Below, piece by piece: positions 35,950 to 44,402 of a stretch of DNA of 64,000 nt (its first letter is position 1; each line of letters opens with the position of its first letter). A program made the translations under genes and the position numbers. Under the pieces are notes generated by a model. That model was not told where the DNA came from. It made no database searches and was given only the letters and a program-made list of their open reading frames with translations. The stretch spans positions 42,447 through 106,446 of the forward strand of contig JAFKKM010000012.1 of NCBI GenBank assembly GCA_017305555.1. The letters run 5' to 3'. Source of the stretch: Hyphomicrobiales bacterium. GTDB lineage: Bacteria > Pseudomonadota > Alphaproteobacteria > Rhizobiales > Xanthobacteraceae.

Positions 35950-36711
35950 TTAGCCGAGCAACTCGTCGCCATGGGTCTCGATATAAGTGGCGAGGCCGAG
36001 GGTGTGATCGCGTGCGAATTTTTCGGCGAGTTCGGTCTTGCGCTCCTCGAGCGCGCCGATGATGGCGAGATGTTCGGGCAGGGACGCGGCGATGCGTTCG
36101 TTGCGGCCGATGGTCAGTTGCCGATAGCCGCGAACGTGCAGCAGGATGCCGTTGGTCATGTTGATGAGCACCGGGGACTCGCTGAGCGAGATCAGTGCCT
36201 GATGGAAGGCGATGTTGGCCTTCGAGTATTCCTCGATGTGGTCCTGCGGCAGCCGGTCCTTGTGGAAATCCTTGAAGAAGTCGCGCAGCGCGGTGATGTC
36301 TCGTTTGCGTGCGGTCTGGGTGATCAGACGCGCCGCCATGCTTTCCAGCGCTGCCCAGGCGCGGATCATATCGACGATCTCGGCCTTGGTCCGCCGCACC
36401 ACCACGATGCCCCGGCGTGGCACCGACTTCACCAGACCATCCTGCTCAAGCATCGCGATCGCTTCACGGATCGGTGTGCGGCTGACCCCGAGCTTTTCGG
36501 ACAGCGCCCGCTCGTCGAGCATGACGGGATCTGGCGTGGTGTAGATGTCCATCTTCAGGATGGCTTCCTTGAGCGCGTCGTAAGCCTTGGTCTTGAAGCT
36601 GGTTTCCGGGGCGAGGCGAACGATCTCCATTTCGGTTTCGGTCGCGATGCGGGCTTTCGATTGACTGGGGGCAGGCATTGGAGCGGTTCCATCATGCAGT
36701 TCAGGCTGCAT
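35950..36711 (-). CDS. GntR-family (FCD) transcriptional regulator
   Basis: A 253-aa repressor-type regulator. N-terminal winged helix ([19 protein letters not shown], then [15 protein letters not shown]) and an all-helical C-terminal FCD ligand domain ([49 protein letters not shown]), which usually binds an organic acid with a metal ion. ATG 36711 lies next to a perfect palindrome, suggesting autorepression; an internal ATG at 36678 is also possible. It heads the operon with the CoA-transferase gene. Confidence 0.9.
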   Translation of the reverse strand: MQPELHDGTAPMPAPSQSKARIATETEMEIVRLAPETSFKTKAYDALKEAILKMDIYTTPDPVMLDERALSEKLGVSRTPIREAIAMLEQDGLVKSVPRRGIVVVRRTKAEIVDMIRAWAALESMAARLITQTARKRDITALRDFFKDFHKDRLPQDHIEEYSKANIAFHQALISLSESPVLINMTNGILLHVRGYRQLTIGRNERIAASLPEHLAIIGALEERKTELAEKFARDHTLGLATYIETHGDELLG

Positions 36712-36716
36712 TTTGT

Positions 36717-36739
36717 TTTTGGCATACCAGATGCCAAAA
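36717..36739. promoter_or_regulatory. Probable GntR operator
   Basis: Inverted repeat TTTTGGCAT / ATGCCAAAA around ACCAG, five bases before the regulator's ATG. Its position overlapping the expected start of transcription suggests repression of the regulator and its CoA-transferase operon. Confidence 0.7.
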
Positions 36740-36818
36740 TGTCAACGTTATAAATATCGTTTTATAACAATATCTTATCTGATCGACTGGTGATGTCGCG
36801 GATTAATCGCGACCAGTA

Positions 36819-36837
36819 TTGGAGTATCGTATACCAA
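36819..36837. promoter_or_regulatory. Second probable operator-like palindrome
   Basis: TTGGAGTATCGTATACCAA, an imperfect palindrome sharing the TTGG...CCAA ends with the site at 36717. Such paired sites are typical of GntR/FCD control. It lies in the same 240-base intergenic region. Confidence 0.55.
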
Positions 36838-36884
36838 ATAACGGCGCGCGCGGCGCGTCGTCTCTGACGCTGGACCAGCTCATC

Positions 36885-36919
36885 AAAACAAAACGTCCGC
36901 CCCCAAGGGGACGGACGTT
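36885..36919 (-). terminator. Terminator of the first ABC operon
   Basis: Read on the minus strand: stem AACGTCCG / CGGACGTT with inner CCCC/GGGG pairing, followed by TTTTGTTTTG. It lies about 30 bases past the stop of the substrate-binding gene and separates it from the GntR operon. Confidence 0.85.
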
Positions 36920-36950
36920 GCCGTGATGCGAGGTAGTTCAGGTCGGTGAT

Positions 36951-38099
36951 TTATTTGGCGAGCCGGAATTTGCCGCCTTCGACCTTGATCAGGAACGCCG
37001 AGCGTTCGTCGTAGCCGTTGTGGTTGGTCGGGCTCATGTTGGAGAGGCCGTTGTTGAGATAGATCTCCTTGCCGTTTTCCAGCGCGTCACGCAGCGCCGC
37101 ACGGAATTCCGGCGTGCCCGGCTTGCCGGCCTTCAGCGCGGCAGGCATGGCGTTCTCCACCAGCACCATGGAATCCCACAGGTGCGCGGCGAACGCGGCC
37201 GGCTCTTCCTTGTACTGCGCCTTGTAGGCCGCGATGAACTTCTCCGGCGCGGCGCGGAACGGGCTGTCCTTCGGCAGATCGTCGACGATGGTGAAGGCTT
37301 CGCCGGTGTATTCCGCGCCCTCGACGTCCTTGCCGCCGAGCTTGATGAACTCGTTGGTTGCGACGCCGTGGGTCTGGTAGATCGGCCCCTTGTAGCCGCG
37401 TTCGCGCAAAGCCTTCTGCGGCAGCACGGCGGGGGTGCCGGCGGAGGCGATGAAAACTGCATCCGGCTTGGTCGCGAGAATCTTCAGCACCTGTCCGGTG
37501 ACGCTGGCATCGCTGCGCGCGTAAACCTCATGCGTCGTGAGTTCGACGCCGACCTTCGGCGCTTCCGCTTTCAACTCGTTATAGTAGCCTTCGCCGTAGC
37601 CGTCGGAGAAGCCGATATAGCCGAGCTTCTTCACGCCGGTCTTGGCGATGTGCTTCAGGATCGCCTTGGCCATGATGTCGTCGTTCGGCACGACCTTGAA
37701 GACCCACTTCTTCTTGTCGTCCATCGGCTGCACCAGCACGGCGGCCGCGGCGAGCGTCAGGAGCGGGGTCTTGGCTTCGGCGGCGATATCGATCAGCGGC
37801 AGCGACACCGGCGTCAGCGACGAGCCGACCAGCACGTCGACTTTCTCTTCCGAAATCATCTTGCGGGCGTTTTGTGCAGCCTTGGTCGGATCGGACTCAT
37901 CATCGAGCGCGATGTAAGTCACTTTCTGTCCGGCGATCTCCTTCGGCAGGATCGCCACGGTCTTGCTCTGCGGCTGTCCGAGCGCCGCGCCGGGGCCGGA
38001 TGCGCTCATGGTGATGCCGACTTTGAGTTGTGCGTGTGCGCTGCCGGCCATGAGCGCGGTCGTCGCCAATGCGATGAGCCAGGTTTTCGTTCGTAGCAT
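36951..38099 (-). CDS. ABC substrate-binding protein, branched-chain type (first operon)
   Basis: A 382-aa periplasmic binding protein (Peripla_BP_6 type). Signal peptide LIALATTALMAGSAHA, mature start QLKVGITMSASGPGAALGQP, then the two-lobed fold (LVGSSLTPVSLPLIDIAAEA; GYIGFSDGYGEGYYNELKAE). It binds an amino or organic acid and hands it to the membrane ABC components encoded upstream in the same operon. Start at ATG 38099 after GGGAGGACGTC; the longer frame is not supported. It ends at a terminator. Confidence 0.93.
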   Translation of the reverse strand: MLRTKTWLIALATTALMAGSAHAQLKVGITMSASGPGAALGQPQSKTVAILPKEIAGQKVTYIALDDESDPTKAAQNARKMISEEKVDVLVGSSLTPVSLPLIDIAAEAKTPLLTLAAAAVLVQPMDDKKKWVFKVVPNDDIMAKAILKHIAKTGVKKLGYIGFSDGYGEGYYNELKAEAPKVGVELTTHEVYARSDASVTGQVLKILATKPDAVFIASAGTPAVLPQKALRERGYKGPIYQTHGVATNEFIKLGGKDVEGAEYTGEAFTIVDDLPKDSPFRAAPEKFIAAYKAQYKEEPAAFAAHLWDSMVLVENAMPAALKAGKPGTPEFRAALRDALENGKEIYLNNGLSNMSPTNHNGYDERSAFLIKVEGGKFRLAK

Positions 38100-38127
38100 G
38101 ACGTCCTCCCTTGGTGGTTTTGCCAGT

Positions 38128-38853
38128 TTAGTAGTCGTTGCCGCCGAGGCCGAGATAACTTTCGACCAAGCGGCTGTCCTGCGCGATTTCCGAGGGCGAA
38201 CCCTCGGTGGTGATCGCGCCAAGTTCCATGACATAGGCGTAGTCCGCGACCTGCAACGCGGCGCGTGCGTTCTGTTCGACCAGCAGAATGGAGACGCCGC
38301 TCGCGCGCAGCTCGGTGAGAATCTGAAAAATATCCCGCACGATCCGTGGCGCGAGCCCGAGGCTCGGCTCGTCGAGCATCAGAAGCCGCGGGTGCGCCAT
38401 CAGGGCGCGACCCATCGCCAGCATCTGACGTTCTCCGCCGGACAGCGTTCCGGCCAGTTGTTGCCGGCGTTCCTTGAGACGCGGGAATTGCGCGAACACC
38501 TGTTCCAGCGTCTGGTTGCGTTCGGCGCGCGAACGGCGGATGCCGCCGAGCAGGAGATTGTCCTCCACTGGCATGTCGGCGAATAGTTCGCGCCGCTCCG
38601 GCACGAGACACAGACCTTGCTGCACGCGGGCCTCGAGCGAGACGGCCGCGACCGGCTTGTCGCGAAACGTGATGCTGCCGCGCGCGTTGAGCAATCCCAT
38701 CAGCGCGTTGAGCAGCGTGGTCTTGCCGGCGCCGTTGGCGCCGATCACCGTCACCAGCGCGCCTTGCGTCACCTTGATCGAGACGTTGTGCACCACCTCG
38801 GCGCGGCCGTAGGCGACGCACAGATCGCGGACGTCCAGCAGCGGCGCGGTCAT
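38128..38853 (-). CDS. livF: ABC transporter ATPase, LivF type
   Basis: A 241-aa ATP-binding subunit. Walker A in VIGANGAGKTTLLNAL, signature motif in GTLSGGERQMLAMGRAL, Walker B in RLLMLDEPSLGLAP, and H-loop region VSILLVEQNARAALQ. With the fused LivM-LivG protein it energises uptake in the first ABC operon. It overlaps the upstream gene by 4 bases. Confidence 0.94.
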   Translation of the reverse strand: MTAPLLDVRDLCVAYGRAEVVHNVSIKVTQGALVTVIGANGAGKTTLLNALMGLLNARGSITFRDKPVAAVSLEARVQQGLCLVPERRELFADMPVEDNLLLGGIRRSRAERNQTLEQVFAQFPRLKERRQQLAGTLSGGERQMLAMGRALMAHPRLLMLDEPSLGLAPRIVRDIFQILTELRASGVSILLVEQNARAALQVADYAYVMELGAITTEGSPSEIAQDSRLVESYLGLGGNDY

Positions 38854-40622
38854 GACACGCCTCCGAGATAGGCTTCCAGCACGGCAGGATTCTTCCGGAT
38901 ATCGGCTGGCACGCCTTCCGCGATCTTGGTGCCGAAATCGAGCACGACGAGGTGATCGGCGAGGCTCATGACGAAATCCATATCATGTTCGACCAGGAGC
39001 ACGCTGACGCCTTCGCTGCGAACCTCGCGCAGCAGCTTGGCGAGCGCCTTCTTTTCGCCGACACGCAGGCCGGCGGCCGGTTCGTCCAGCAACAGCAGGA
39101 TCGGATTGAGACACAGCGCGCGCGCGACCTCGACAAGACGTAGCTGGCCGAGCGCCAGCGTTCCCGCCGGCTGCATCGCAACATCGGCGAGGCCGACGCG
39201 TTCCAGCTGCCGCTGCGCGGTTGCGAACAGCTTCGCTTCCTCGGCGCGGTCGAGCTTGAGCATCGCGCGGAATACGCCGGCGTGGCCAAGCAGATTTGCG
39301 CCGAGCGCGACGTTCTCGATCACGCTCATGTCGGGGACGATCTCGACATGTTGGAAGGTGCGGCCAAGCCCGAGCGCTGCCGCGCGCTGCGGCGTCTGCG
39401 CCTGAAGTGGGTGACCTTCGAAGGCAATCGCGCCCGACGTCAGCGGCAGGGCGCCGGTGATGAGGTTGAAGGTCGTGCTTTTCCCCGCACCGTTGGGGCC
39501 GATCAGGCCGATGATGCGACTGCTCTCCACCTCGAAGTTGACGTCGTTGACCGCGACGAGGCCACCAAAGGTTTTCTTCGCGTCCTGAACTTGCAGCAGC
39601 CGTACGCCGGGCGCGGGCAGCACCTTGGCCGGAAGCTGGTCGCCGTCGCGTGGCGTCGGCGGTTTCGGTGGCGGCGGCGGTCCGAACAGGATCGGCCATA
39701 GCCCGTTGCTGGCGGTCTGCAACACCAGCACCAGTACCGCACCATAGGCGATGGACTCGAAGTTGCCGGTGTGGCCGAACAGCCAAGGCAGTACGTTCTG
39801 CAACTGGTCGCGCAGCACCGTGATGCCTGCCGCGCCGAGGATCGCGCCATAGACGCGGCCCGCACCGCCGAGCACGGCCATCAGCAGATATTCGGTGCCG
39901 GCGACCACGCCGAACGGGCCGGGCGACACCGAGCGCTGGAAATGCGCGTAGAGCCAGCCGGCGAGACCGGCGAGCATCGCCGCATAAACGAACACCATCA
40001 GCTTGGCGCCGGCGGTGTTGACGCCGAAGGCTTCCGCCGCGCGCGTGCTGCGGCGAAGCGCGCGAATGGCGCGGCCGACGCGTCCGTTCAAGAGATTTTG
40101 TGTGGCGATCACGGCCAGCACCACGGCGATCCAGACCACGACGAAGTATTCCTTCGGGTCGATCAGTTGATGGCTGCCGACGCGCAGCGCCGGAATGCCG
40201 GGCAGGCCGTCATGGGCGCCGAGCCAACTGATGTTGCCGAACAGATAGAAGAACGCGATGCCCCAGGCGATGGTCGCGAGCGGCAGGTAGTGGCCCGACA
40301 GCCGCACCGTCACCGCGCCGACCGTAGCCGCCACCGCCATTGTTACCAGCAGCGCCGCCGGCAGCGTCAGCCACGGCGAGATGCCGAAATGCACCGTCAG
40401 CACGCCGGTGGTGTAGGCGCCGAAGCCGACGAAGGCGGATTGCCCGAACGAGGTCATGCCGCCGACGCCGGTGAGCAGCACCAGTCCTATGGCGACGAGG
40501 CTCGAGATGCCGATGTAATTGAATAGCGTCACCCAATAGTCCGGCAACCAGCCGGTGAACGGCGCGATCAGCAGGACCGCCGCGACGATCGGCGGCGCGA
40601 AGGATCGGAGCGACTTCATCAT
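38850..40622 (-). CDS. Fused ABC permease-ATPase (LivM-LivG fusion)
   Basis: A 590-aa protein. Residues 1-300 form a LivM-like permease with eight or so helices (GIGLVLLTGVGGMTSFGQSA-type region; YLPLATIAWGIAFFYLFG; EYLLMAVLGGAGRVYGAILG). A proline-rich linker (GPPPPPKPPTPRDGDQLPA) joins it to a LivG-like ATPase with Walker A IGLIGPNGAGKSTTFNLITG, ALGQLRLVEVARAL as signature region (LSGGQ-like, degenerate) and Walker B ILLLLDEPAAGLR. Permease and ATPase are normally separate proteins; the fusion fixes a 1:1 ratio. It overlaps neighbours by 4 bases on both sides. Confidence 0.92.
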   Translation of the reverse strand: MMKSLRSFAPPIVAAVLLIAPFTGWLPDYWVTLFNYIGISSLVAIGLVLLTGVGGMTSFGQSAFVGFGAYTTGVLTVHFGISPWLTLPAALLVTMAVAATVGAVTVRLSGHYLPLATIAWGIAFFYLFGNISWLGAHDGLPGIPALRVGSHQLIDPKEYFVVVWIAVVLAVIATQNLLNGRVGRAIRALRRSTRAAEAFGVNTAGAKLMVFVYAAMLAGLAGWLYAHFQRSVSPGPFGVVAGTEYLLMAVLGGAGRVYGAILGAAGITVLRDQLQNVLPWLFGHTGNFESIAYGAVLVLVLQTASNGLWPILFGPPPPPKPPTPRDGDQLPAKVLPAPGVRLLQVQDAKKTFGGLVAVNDVNFEVESSRIIGLIGPNGAGKSTTFNLITGALPLTSGAIAFEGHPLQAQTPQRAAALGLGRTFQHVEIVPDMSVIENVALGANLLGHAGVFRAMLKLDRAEEAKLFATAQRQLERVGLADVAMQPAGTLALGQLRLVEVARALCLNPILLLLDEPAAGLRVGEKKALAKLLREVRSEGVSVLLVEHDMDFVMSLADHLVVLDFGTKIAEGVPADIRKNPAVLEAYLGGVS

Positions 40623-41656
40623 TCCGATTCCTCATGATAGGGCGCGTAGATCGAACGCCACGCCAGCACCGGAATGATCAGCGTGAAGACCAGCACCTCC
40701 TTGAAGTTGCTGGCCCAGAATGAAAACAGCGCTTCGGCGAAGCCGACGCCGAGCGCTGCGATCACCGTCAGCGGATAACTCACCAAGCCGCCGATGATGG
40801 CGGCGACGAATGCCTTGAGGCCGATCAGGAAGCCCGAGTCGTAAAACACCGTCATCAGCGGGCCGACCAGAATGCCGGACACCGCGCCGAGCAGCGCGGC
40901 GATGGCGAACGAAAACTGTCCGGCCACCGAGGTCGGGATGCCGACCAGCCGCGCGCCGATCCGGTTCGACGAACAGGCGCGCAGAGCCTTGCCGAGCAGG
41001 GTGCGGCCGAAGAACAGCGCGAACAGCACCAGCAGTACGGCGGTCACGACCAACACCGCGACGCTCTGCCCGGTGACGACAAGATCGCCGAGCGAGAACG
41101 ATGCGGATGAGAGCGGCGTGGTGCCGCTGCCTTCGGGGCCGAAGAACACCAGCCCCAGTCCGATCAGCGAGAAGTGAACGCCGAACGCCGCCATCAGCAA
41201 CACCAGCACGCTGGAATGCGCCAGCGGTTCGAAGGCGATGCGGTAGATCATCGGTCCCATCGGCGTGATCAGCGCGATCGCCAGCAGGATATTGGCGAGC
41301 TGGCCGAGCTTCATCGGTGCCAATGCCTGCGTTAGCAACAAGAGTGCGACAGGGAGGGCGAGATCGAGCAGCGCGATACGAACAATGCGTTTCCAGGTGA
41401 GATCACGAAAATGCCACACGATGTCGGAAATCGCCGCAAGAATCCCGAGCGCCAGAAGCAGCCACGGCGTCGATGGCGCGACACCGTTTTCGAGTGCGGC
41501 GACGGTCAGCGCGGCAAAGGCGACGAACTCCCCCTGCGGCACGAAGATCACGCGCGTCACCGCGAACACCAGCACCAGCGCGATGGCCACCAGCGCATAG
41601 ACCGCGCCGTTGATGACGCCGTCCTGGAGCAGGAACAGGAATATCGTCGTGTCCAC
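40619..41656 (-). CDS. livH: ABC transporter permease, LivH type
   Basis: A 345-aa inner-membrane permease (first gene of the operon). Multiple hydrophobic helices (GVINGAVYALVAIALVLVFA; FVPQGEFVAFAALTVAALEN) and the conserved ALRACSSNRIGARLVGIPTS coupling loop that contacts the ATPase. It has an insertion around residues 85-130 compared with typical 290-residue LivH proteins. It forms the channel together with the fused LivM part. Confidence 0.92.
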   Translation of the reverse strand: MDTTIFLFLLQDGVINGAVYALVAIALVLVFAVTRVIFVPQGEFVAFAALTVAALENGVAPSTPWLLLALGILAAISDIVWHFRDLTWKRIVRIALLDLALPVALLLLTQALAPMKLGQLANILLAIALITPMGPMIYRIAFEPLAHSSVLVLLMAAFGVHFSLIGLGLVFFGPEGSGTTPLSSASFSLGDLVVTGQSVAVLVVTAVLLVLFALFFGRTLLGKALRACSSNRIGARLVGIPTSVAGQFSFAIAALLGAVSGILVGPLMTVFYDSGFLIGLKAFVAAIIGGLVSYPLTVIAALGVGFAEALFSFWASNFKEVLVFTLIIPVLAWRSIYAPYHEESE

Positions 41657-41807
41657 CCGCGTTCGTCCCCCTGGATCGTGGCTCCGGGGTGATCCCCAAC
41701 GCCCGAGCTTGATCTTGTTGTCGGCTAAAATTCACCAACCGCTCGTTTAATTCAAGAGCTTAATTGGTCGAATTCCCAACCCTGCCAAAGGTTGGCCCGG
41801 GGGACTG

Positions 41808-43028
41808 TTAGTGCGCAAGCGGTTTGAAGCGGACGGGCAGCGAGCCGATGCAACGTAACGTATTGTTGAGCTTGCGAATTGGTTGGCGTGTGAGTTCGAT
41901 GACGTCGACCCGTTTCAGAAGCGCCGTGAGGATCAATTCCACTTCGAGCCGTGCGACCAATTGGCCGACGCAGCTGTGAATACCGGCGCCGAATGCGGCA
42001 TGACCGATCGGGCGGCGGCGGATGTCGAAGCGCTCCGGCTCCGGGAATTTCCGGTGGTCGCGGTTCGCTGCTCCGAGAAACAGCAGCACCTTCTGCCCCT
42101 CCGGAATTGTCGTGCCGGCGACCTCGACCTCGCGCGTCGTCGTGCGGAAGAAGGTTTGCACCGGCGATTCCCAGCGCAGCACTTCATCGAAGGACTGCCG
42201 GATGAGCGAGGGATCGTCGCGCAGGGCGCGCCACTGGTCGGGATGGGTTGCGAACGCATAGATCGCATTGGCGATGCCGTTGACGGTGGTGTCGAGCCCG
42301 GCGGTGAGCATCGAGCGCACCAGTGTCGCCGCTTCCTCGGCGTCGATCTCGCCGGCATCGAACGCGTCCCAGACCTGCGATCCGAAGCCGCCCGGCCGCA
42401 GCATGTCGCGCGTGCACTGGTCGTAGATCCATTGCACCACCGGTTTGGCGTTGGCGACGGACTCCTGGAAGATCGCGTTGGGCGGTCCGAAGGAGTTGAA
42501 CACCATGTTGCCGAACGGCAGCAGGTTCTCGCGCCCCTCGGGGCGCAGACCGACCGCATCCGGAAACACATGCAACGGGAAGACCTCCGCGAGGTCCTTG
42601 ATGGCGTCGATCTCGCCTTTCGCGACCACGGCCTCCGCGAGCGCTTCGGCGCGGGCGGTGAAGGTTTCGCGGACCTGCCGCATCGCCGCCGGCGACAGGA
42701 TGCGGCTCATTACCGAACGCGTCCGTGTATGGATCGGCGGATCGACTTCCAACAGCTTGCTCGGCGGCCGCCATGATTTGACCTTGGCGAAATCCTCGAT
42801 GCCGGCGCCGCGCCCGGAACAGAACGTCTCCCAATCCATCAGCGACGCCTGCACCTCGGCGTGGCGGGCCATGCCGTAGACGCCGTAACGCTCGAGCCAG
42901 AACACCGGCGCGGTTTCGCGCAGCTCTTCGTGAAAACCGTAGGGACTCCCGAGAAACGCGTCGGAAAACGGATCGATGTCCGACACCGGACATGCCGGAC
43001 CTGGGACGGAATGAATCGGTTGTGTCAT
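41808..43028 (-). CDS. Cytochrome P450 (CYP199-like)
   Basis: A 406-aa soluble P450. I-helix motif MLTAGLDTTVNGIANAIY, ExxR in SFDEVLRWESPVQTFFRTTT, and heme-binding FGAGIHSCVGQ with Cys353. The phrases RPPSKLLEVDPPIHTRTRSV, FPDAVGLRPEGRENLLPFGN and GLDTTVNG closely resemble CYP199A2 of Rhodopseudomonas palustris, which demethylates or hydroxylates para-substituted benzoates. Electron-supply genes (ferredoxin and reductase) are not adjacent. Start at ATG 43028; the frame extends upstream without support. It diverges from a LuxR-type gene. Confidence 0.92.
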   Translation of the reverse strand: MTQPIHSVPGPACPVSDIDPFSDAFLGSPYGFHEELRETAPVFWLERYGVYGMARHAEVQASLMDWETFCSGRGAGIEDFAKVKSWRPPSKLLEVDPPIHTRTRSVMSRILSPAAMRQVRETFTARAEALAEAVVAKGEIDAIKDLAEVFPLHVFPDAVGLRPEGRENLLPFGNMVFNSFGPPNAIFQESVANAKPVVQWIYDQCTRDMLRPGGFGSQVWDAFDAGEIDAEEAATLVRSMLTAGLDTTVNGIANAIYAFATHPDQWRALRDDPSLIRQSFDEVLRWESPVQTFFRTTTREVEVAGTTIPEGQKVLLFLGAANRDHRKFPEPERFDIRRRPIGHAAFGAGIHSCVGQLVARLEVELILTALLKRVDVIELTRQPIRKLNNTLRCIGSLPVRFKPLAH

Positions 43029-43125
43029 GGCGATGGACCGTTGCGATGAGTTCCGGAAGGGAGCTGTGACCATCCTCCGACCCGGCCGATAAATCATGAT
43101 CCATAAGCGGAATGCGCCGTTCTGT

Positions 43126-43147
43126 CTGTCGCAAGCGATTGCGACAG
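43126..43147. promoter_or_regulatory. Perfect palindrome midway between P450 and LuxR genes
   Basis: CTGTCGCAA, GCGA, TTGCGACAG: perfect 9-base arms. The centre is 108 bases from the P450 start and 109 from the LuxR-type start, an ideal site for one regulator to control both promoters. Confidence 0.7.
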
Positions 43148-43245
43148 CCGGCAGGCTTGGGAACGGCGAAACAGCCGCGCGGGACAACTTTCATCCGGGT
43201 GGCGATTGGCTTAGATTGAACGAAAATACGACGGAGGAAACCGGT

Positions 43246-44118
43246 ATGCCCGGTGGTTCACGCGACAGTTTCGGACCGAGTCCGGGACTTGGAATCGATG
43301 CCGCGATGGATGGCTTCGAGCAGGCCGTGCTGCATGTCGGCCGTCCCGCGTTTCCCGACGCGCTGATGGCACACCTTCGTCGCGTTGCCGCCGTCGATCA
43401 CTGCATGGTCTTCGCCTTCGCCAACGATCGTGACGCCCAGTGCCTGCTAACCGCCGGCGACATTGCGATCGGGGACGATCTCGGCTCCGCCTATGCGGGG
43501 CATTTCCATGCCAGCGACCCCAACAAGGAAGTTATTTTCGAGCGGACGTGCGATGCCAGCACCGTTCTGATGCCGTTCGTCGCGCGCCGGATGTATCGGC
43601 GCGACTATCGCAAGCTGTTCTTCGACGATTCCGGGATCGTGGATAAGTTCGCGACCGCGCTTTGGCACGAAGGCGTCTGCATCTACGCCAATTTCTATCG
43701 TCTCGAGGCCAGCGGCCGTTACACAGAACGGCAGGCGGCGGCGCTCAACCGCGCCGGTCCGAGGATCGTGGCGGCCATCACGCGGCATTGTCAGCTTGCG
43801 CTCGAATCGCAATCGCGCGCGCGTCCCGATGGCGTGGGGCTTCTGGCGGATGCCTTCGCGACACCGCCGCTCGACGCCCTGACGTCACGCGAGCGCGATG
43901 TCTGCATGAGTATCTTGCAAGGGCTGAGTTCCGAGGCGATCGCCGGTCAATTCGGGATCAGTCTCAACAGCGTTCTGACCTATCGACGGCGGGCCTACCA
44001 ACGGCTTGGCATCACATCGCAGAACGAACTGTTTTCGCTGGTGATGACGCAGCTTGCGACCGACCGTCGAAACGCGATCCGCGCTATTTCTTCTTCTTCG
44101 GCAAAGGCGCTCAACTAG
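43246..44118 (+). CDS. LuxR-type transcriptional regulator
   Basis: A 290-aa regulator. The C-terminal helix-turn-helix (ALTSRERDVCMSILQGLSSE, then AIAGQFGISLNSVLTYRRRA) is a clear GerE/LuxR fold. The N-terminal 200 residues (VDHCMVFAFANDRDAQCLLT; YRKLFFDDSGIVDKFATALW) look like a GAF-type ligand or sensor domain, not an acyl-homoserine-lactone domain. GGAGGAAA precedes ATG 43246. Placed divergent from the P450 gene, it probably controls it in response to an aromatic acid, which is inference. Confidence 0.88.
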   Translation: MPGGSRDSFGPSPGLGIDAAMDGFEQAVLHVGRPAFPDALMAHLRRVAAVDHCMVFAFANDRDAQCLLTAGDIAIGDDLGSAYAGHFHASDPNKEVIFERTCDASTVLMPFVARRMYRRDYRKLFFDDSGIVDKFATALWHEGVCIYANFYRLEASGRYTERQAAALNRAGPRIVAAITRHCQLALESQSRARPDGVGLLADAFATPPLDALTSRERDVCMSILQGLSSEAIAGQFGISLNSVLTYRRRAYQRLGITSQNELFSLVMTQLATDRRNAIRAISSSSAKALN

Positions 44119-44325
44119 CTCCGCGGTCGATTATATCGGCTTGCGGAATATGCGGCCGATTTATAGCACTGAAATCGAGCTTTCTCTTCCGCATCGGGTC
44201 GGCACGGCCGAGAGGTTATTTGACGCCGCCGGTCAAAGATGGCTAAATTTTGCCAAACGCGCGAAGGGGCCTGCGCGGATGGATCGATCGTCCATCTCGC
44301 TAGGCCGTCAATCGACGCGGCACAT

Positions 44326-44353
44326 GAACCAAGAAAGCAAACGAACCAAGAAA
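44326..44353. promoter_or_regulatory. Tandem direct repeat upstream of an ABC operon
   Basis: GAACCAAGAAA occurs twice, at 44326 and 44343, a 17-base step, 50-77 bases before the start of the second ABC operon. It may be a regulator site or chance. Confidence 0.35.
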
Positions 44354-44402
44354 ATTGCCGACGTGGCGAAGCCATCTCGGCGCATGAGGGAGGGAAACCA
44401 GG

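Noticed and set aside
36892..36919. The GTCCGCCCCCAAGGGGACGG hairpin as an operator
   Set aside because: On the minus strand it is followed by a T-rich run just past a stop codon, so a terminator explains it better.
43246..44118. LuxR-type gene as a quorum-sensing regulator
   Set aside because: The N-terminal part lacks the conserved features of acyl-homoserine-lactone binding domains and no synthase gene is nearby.
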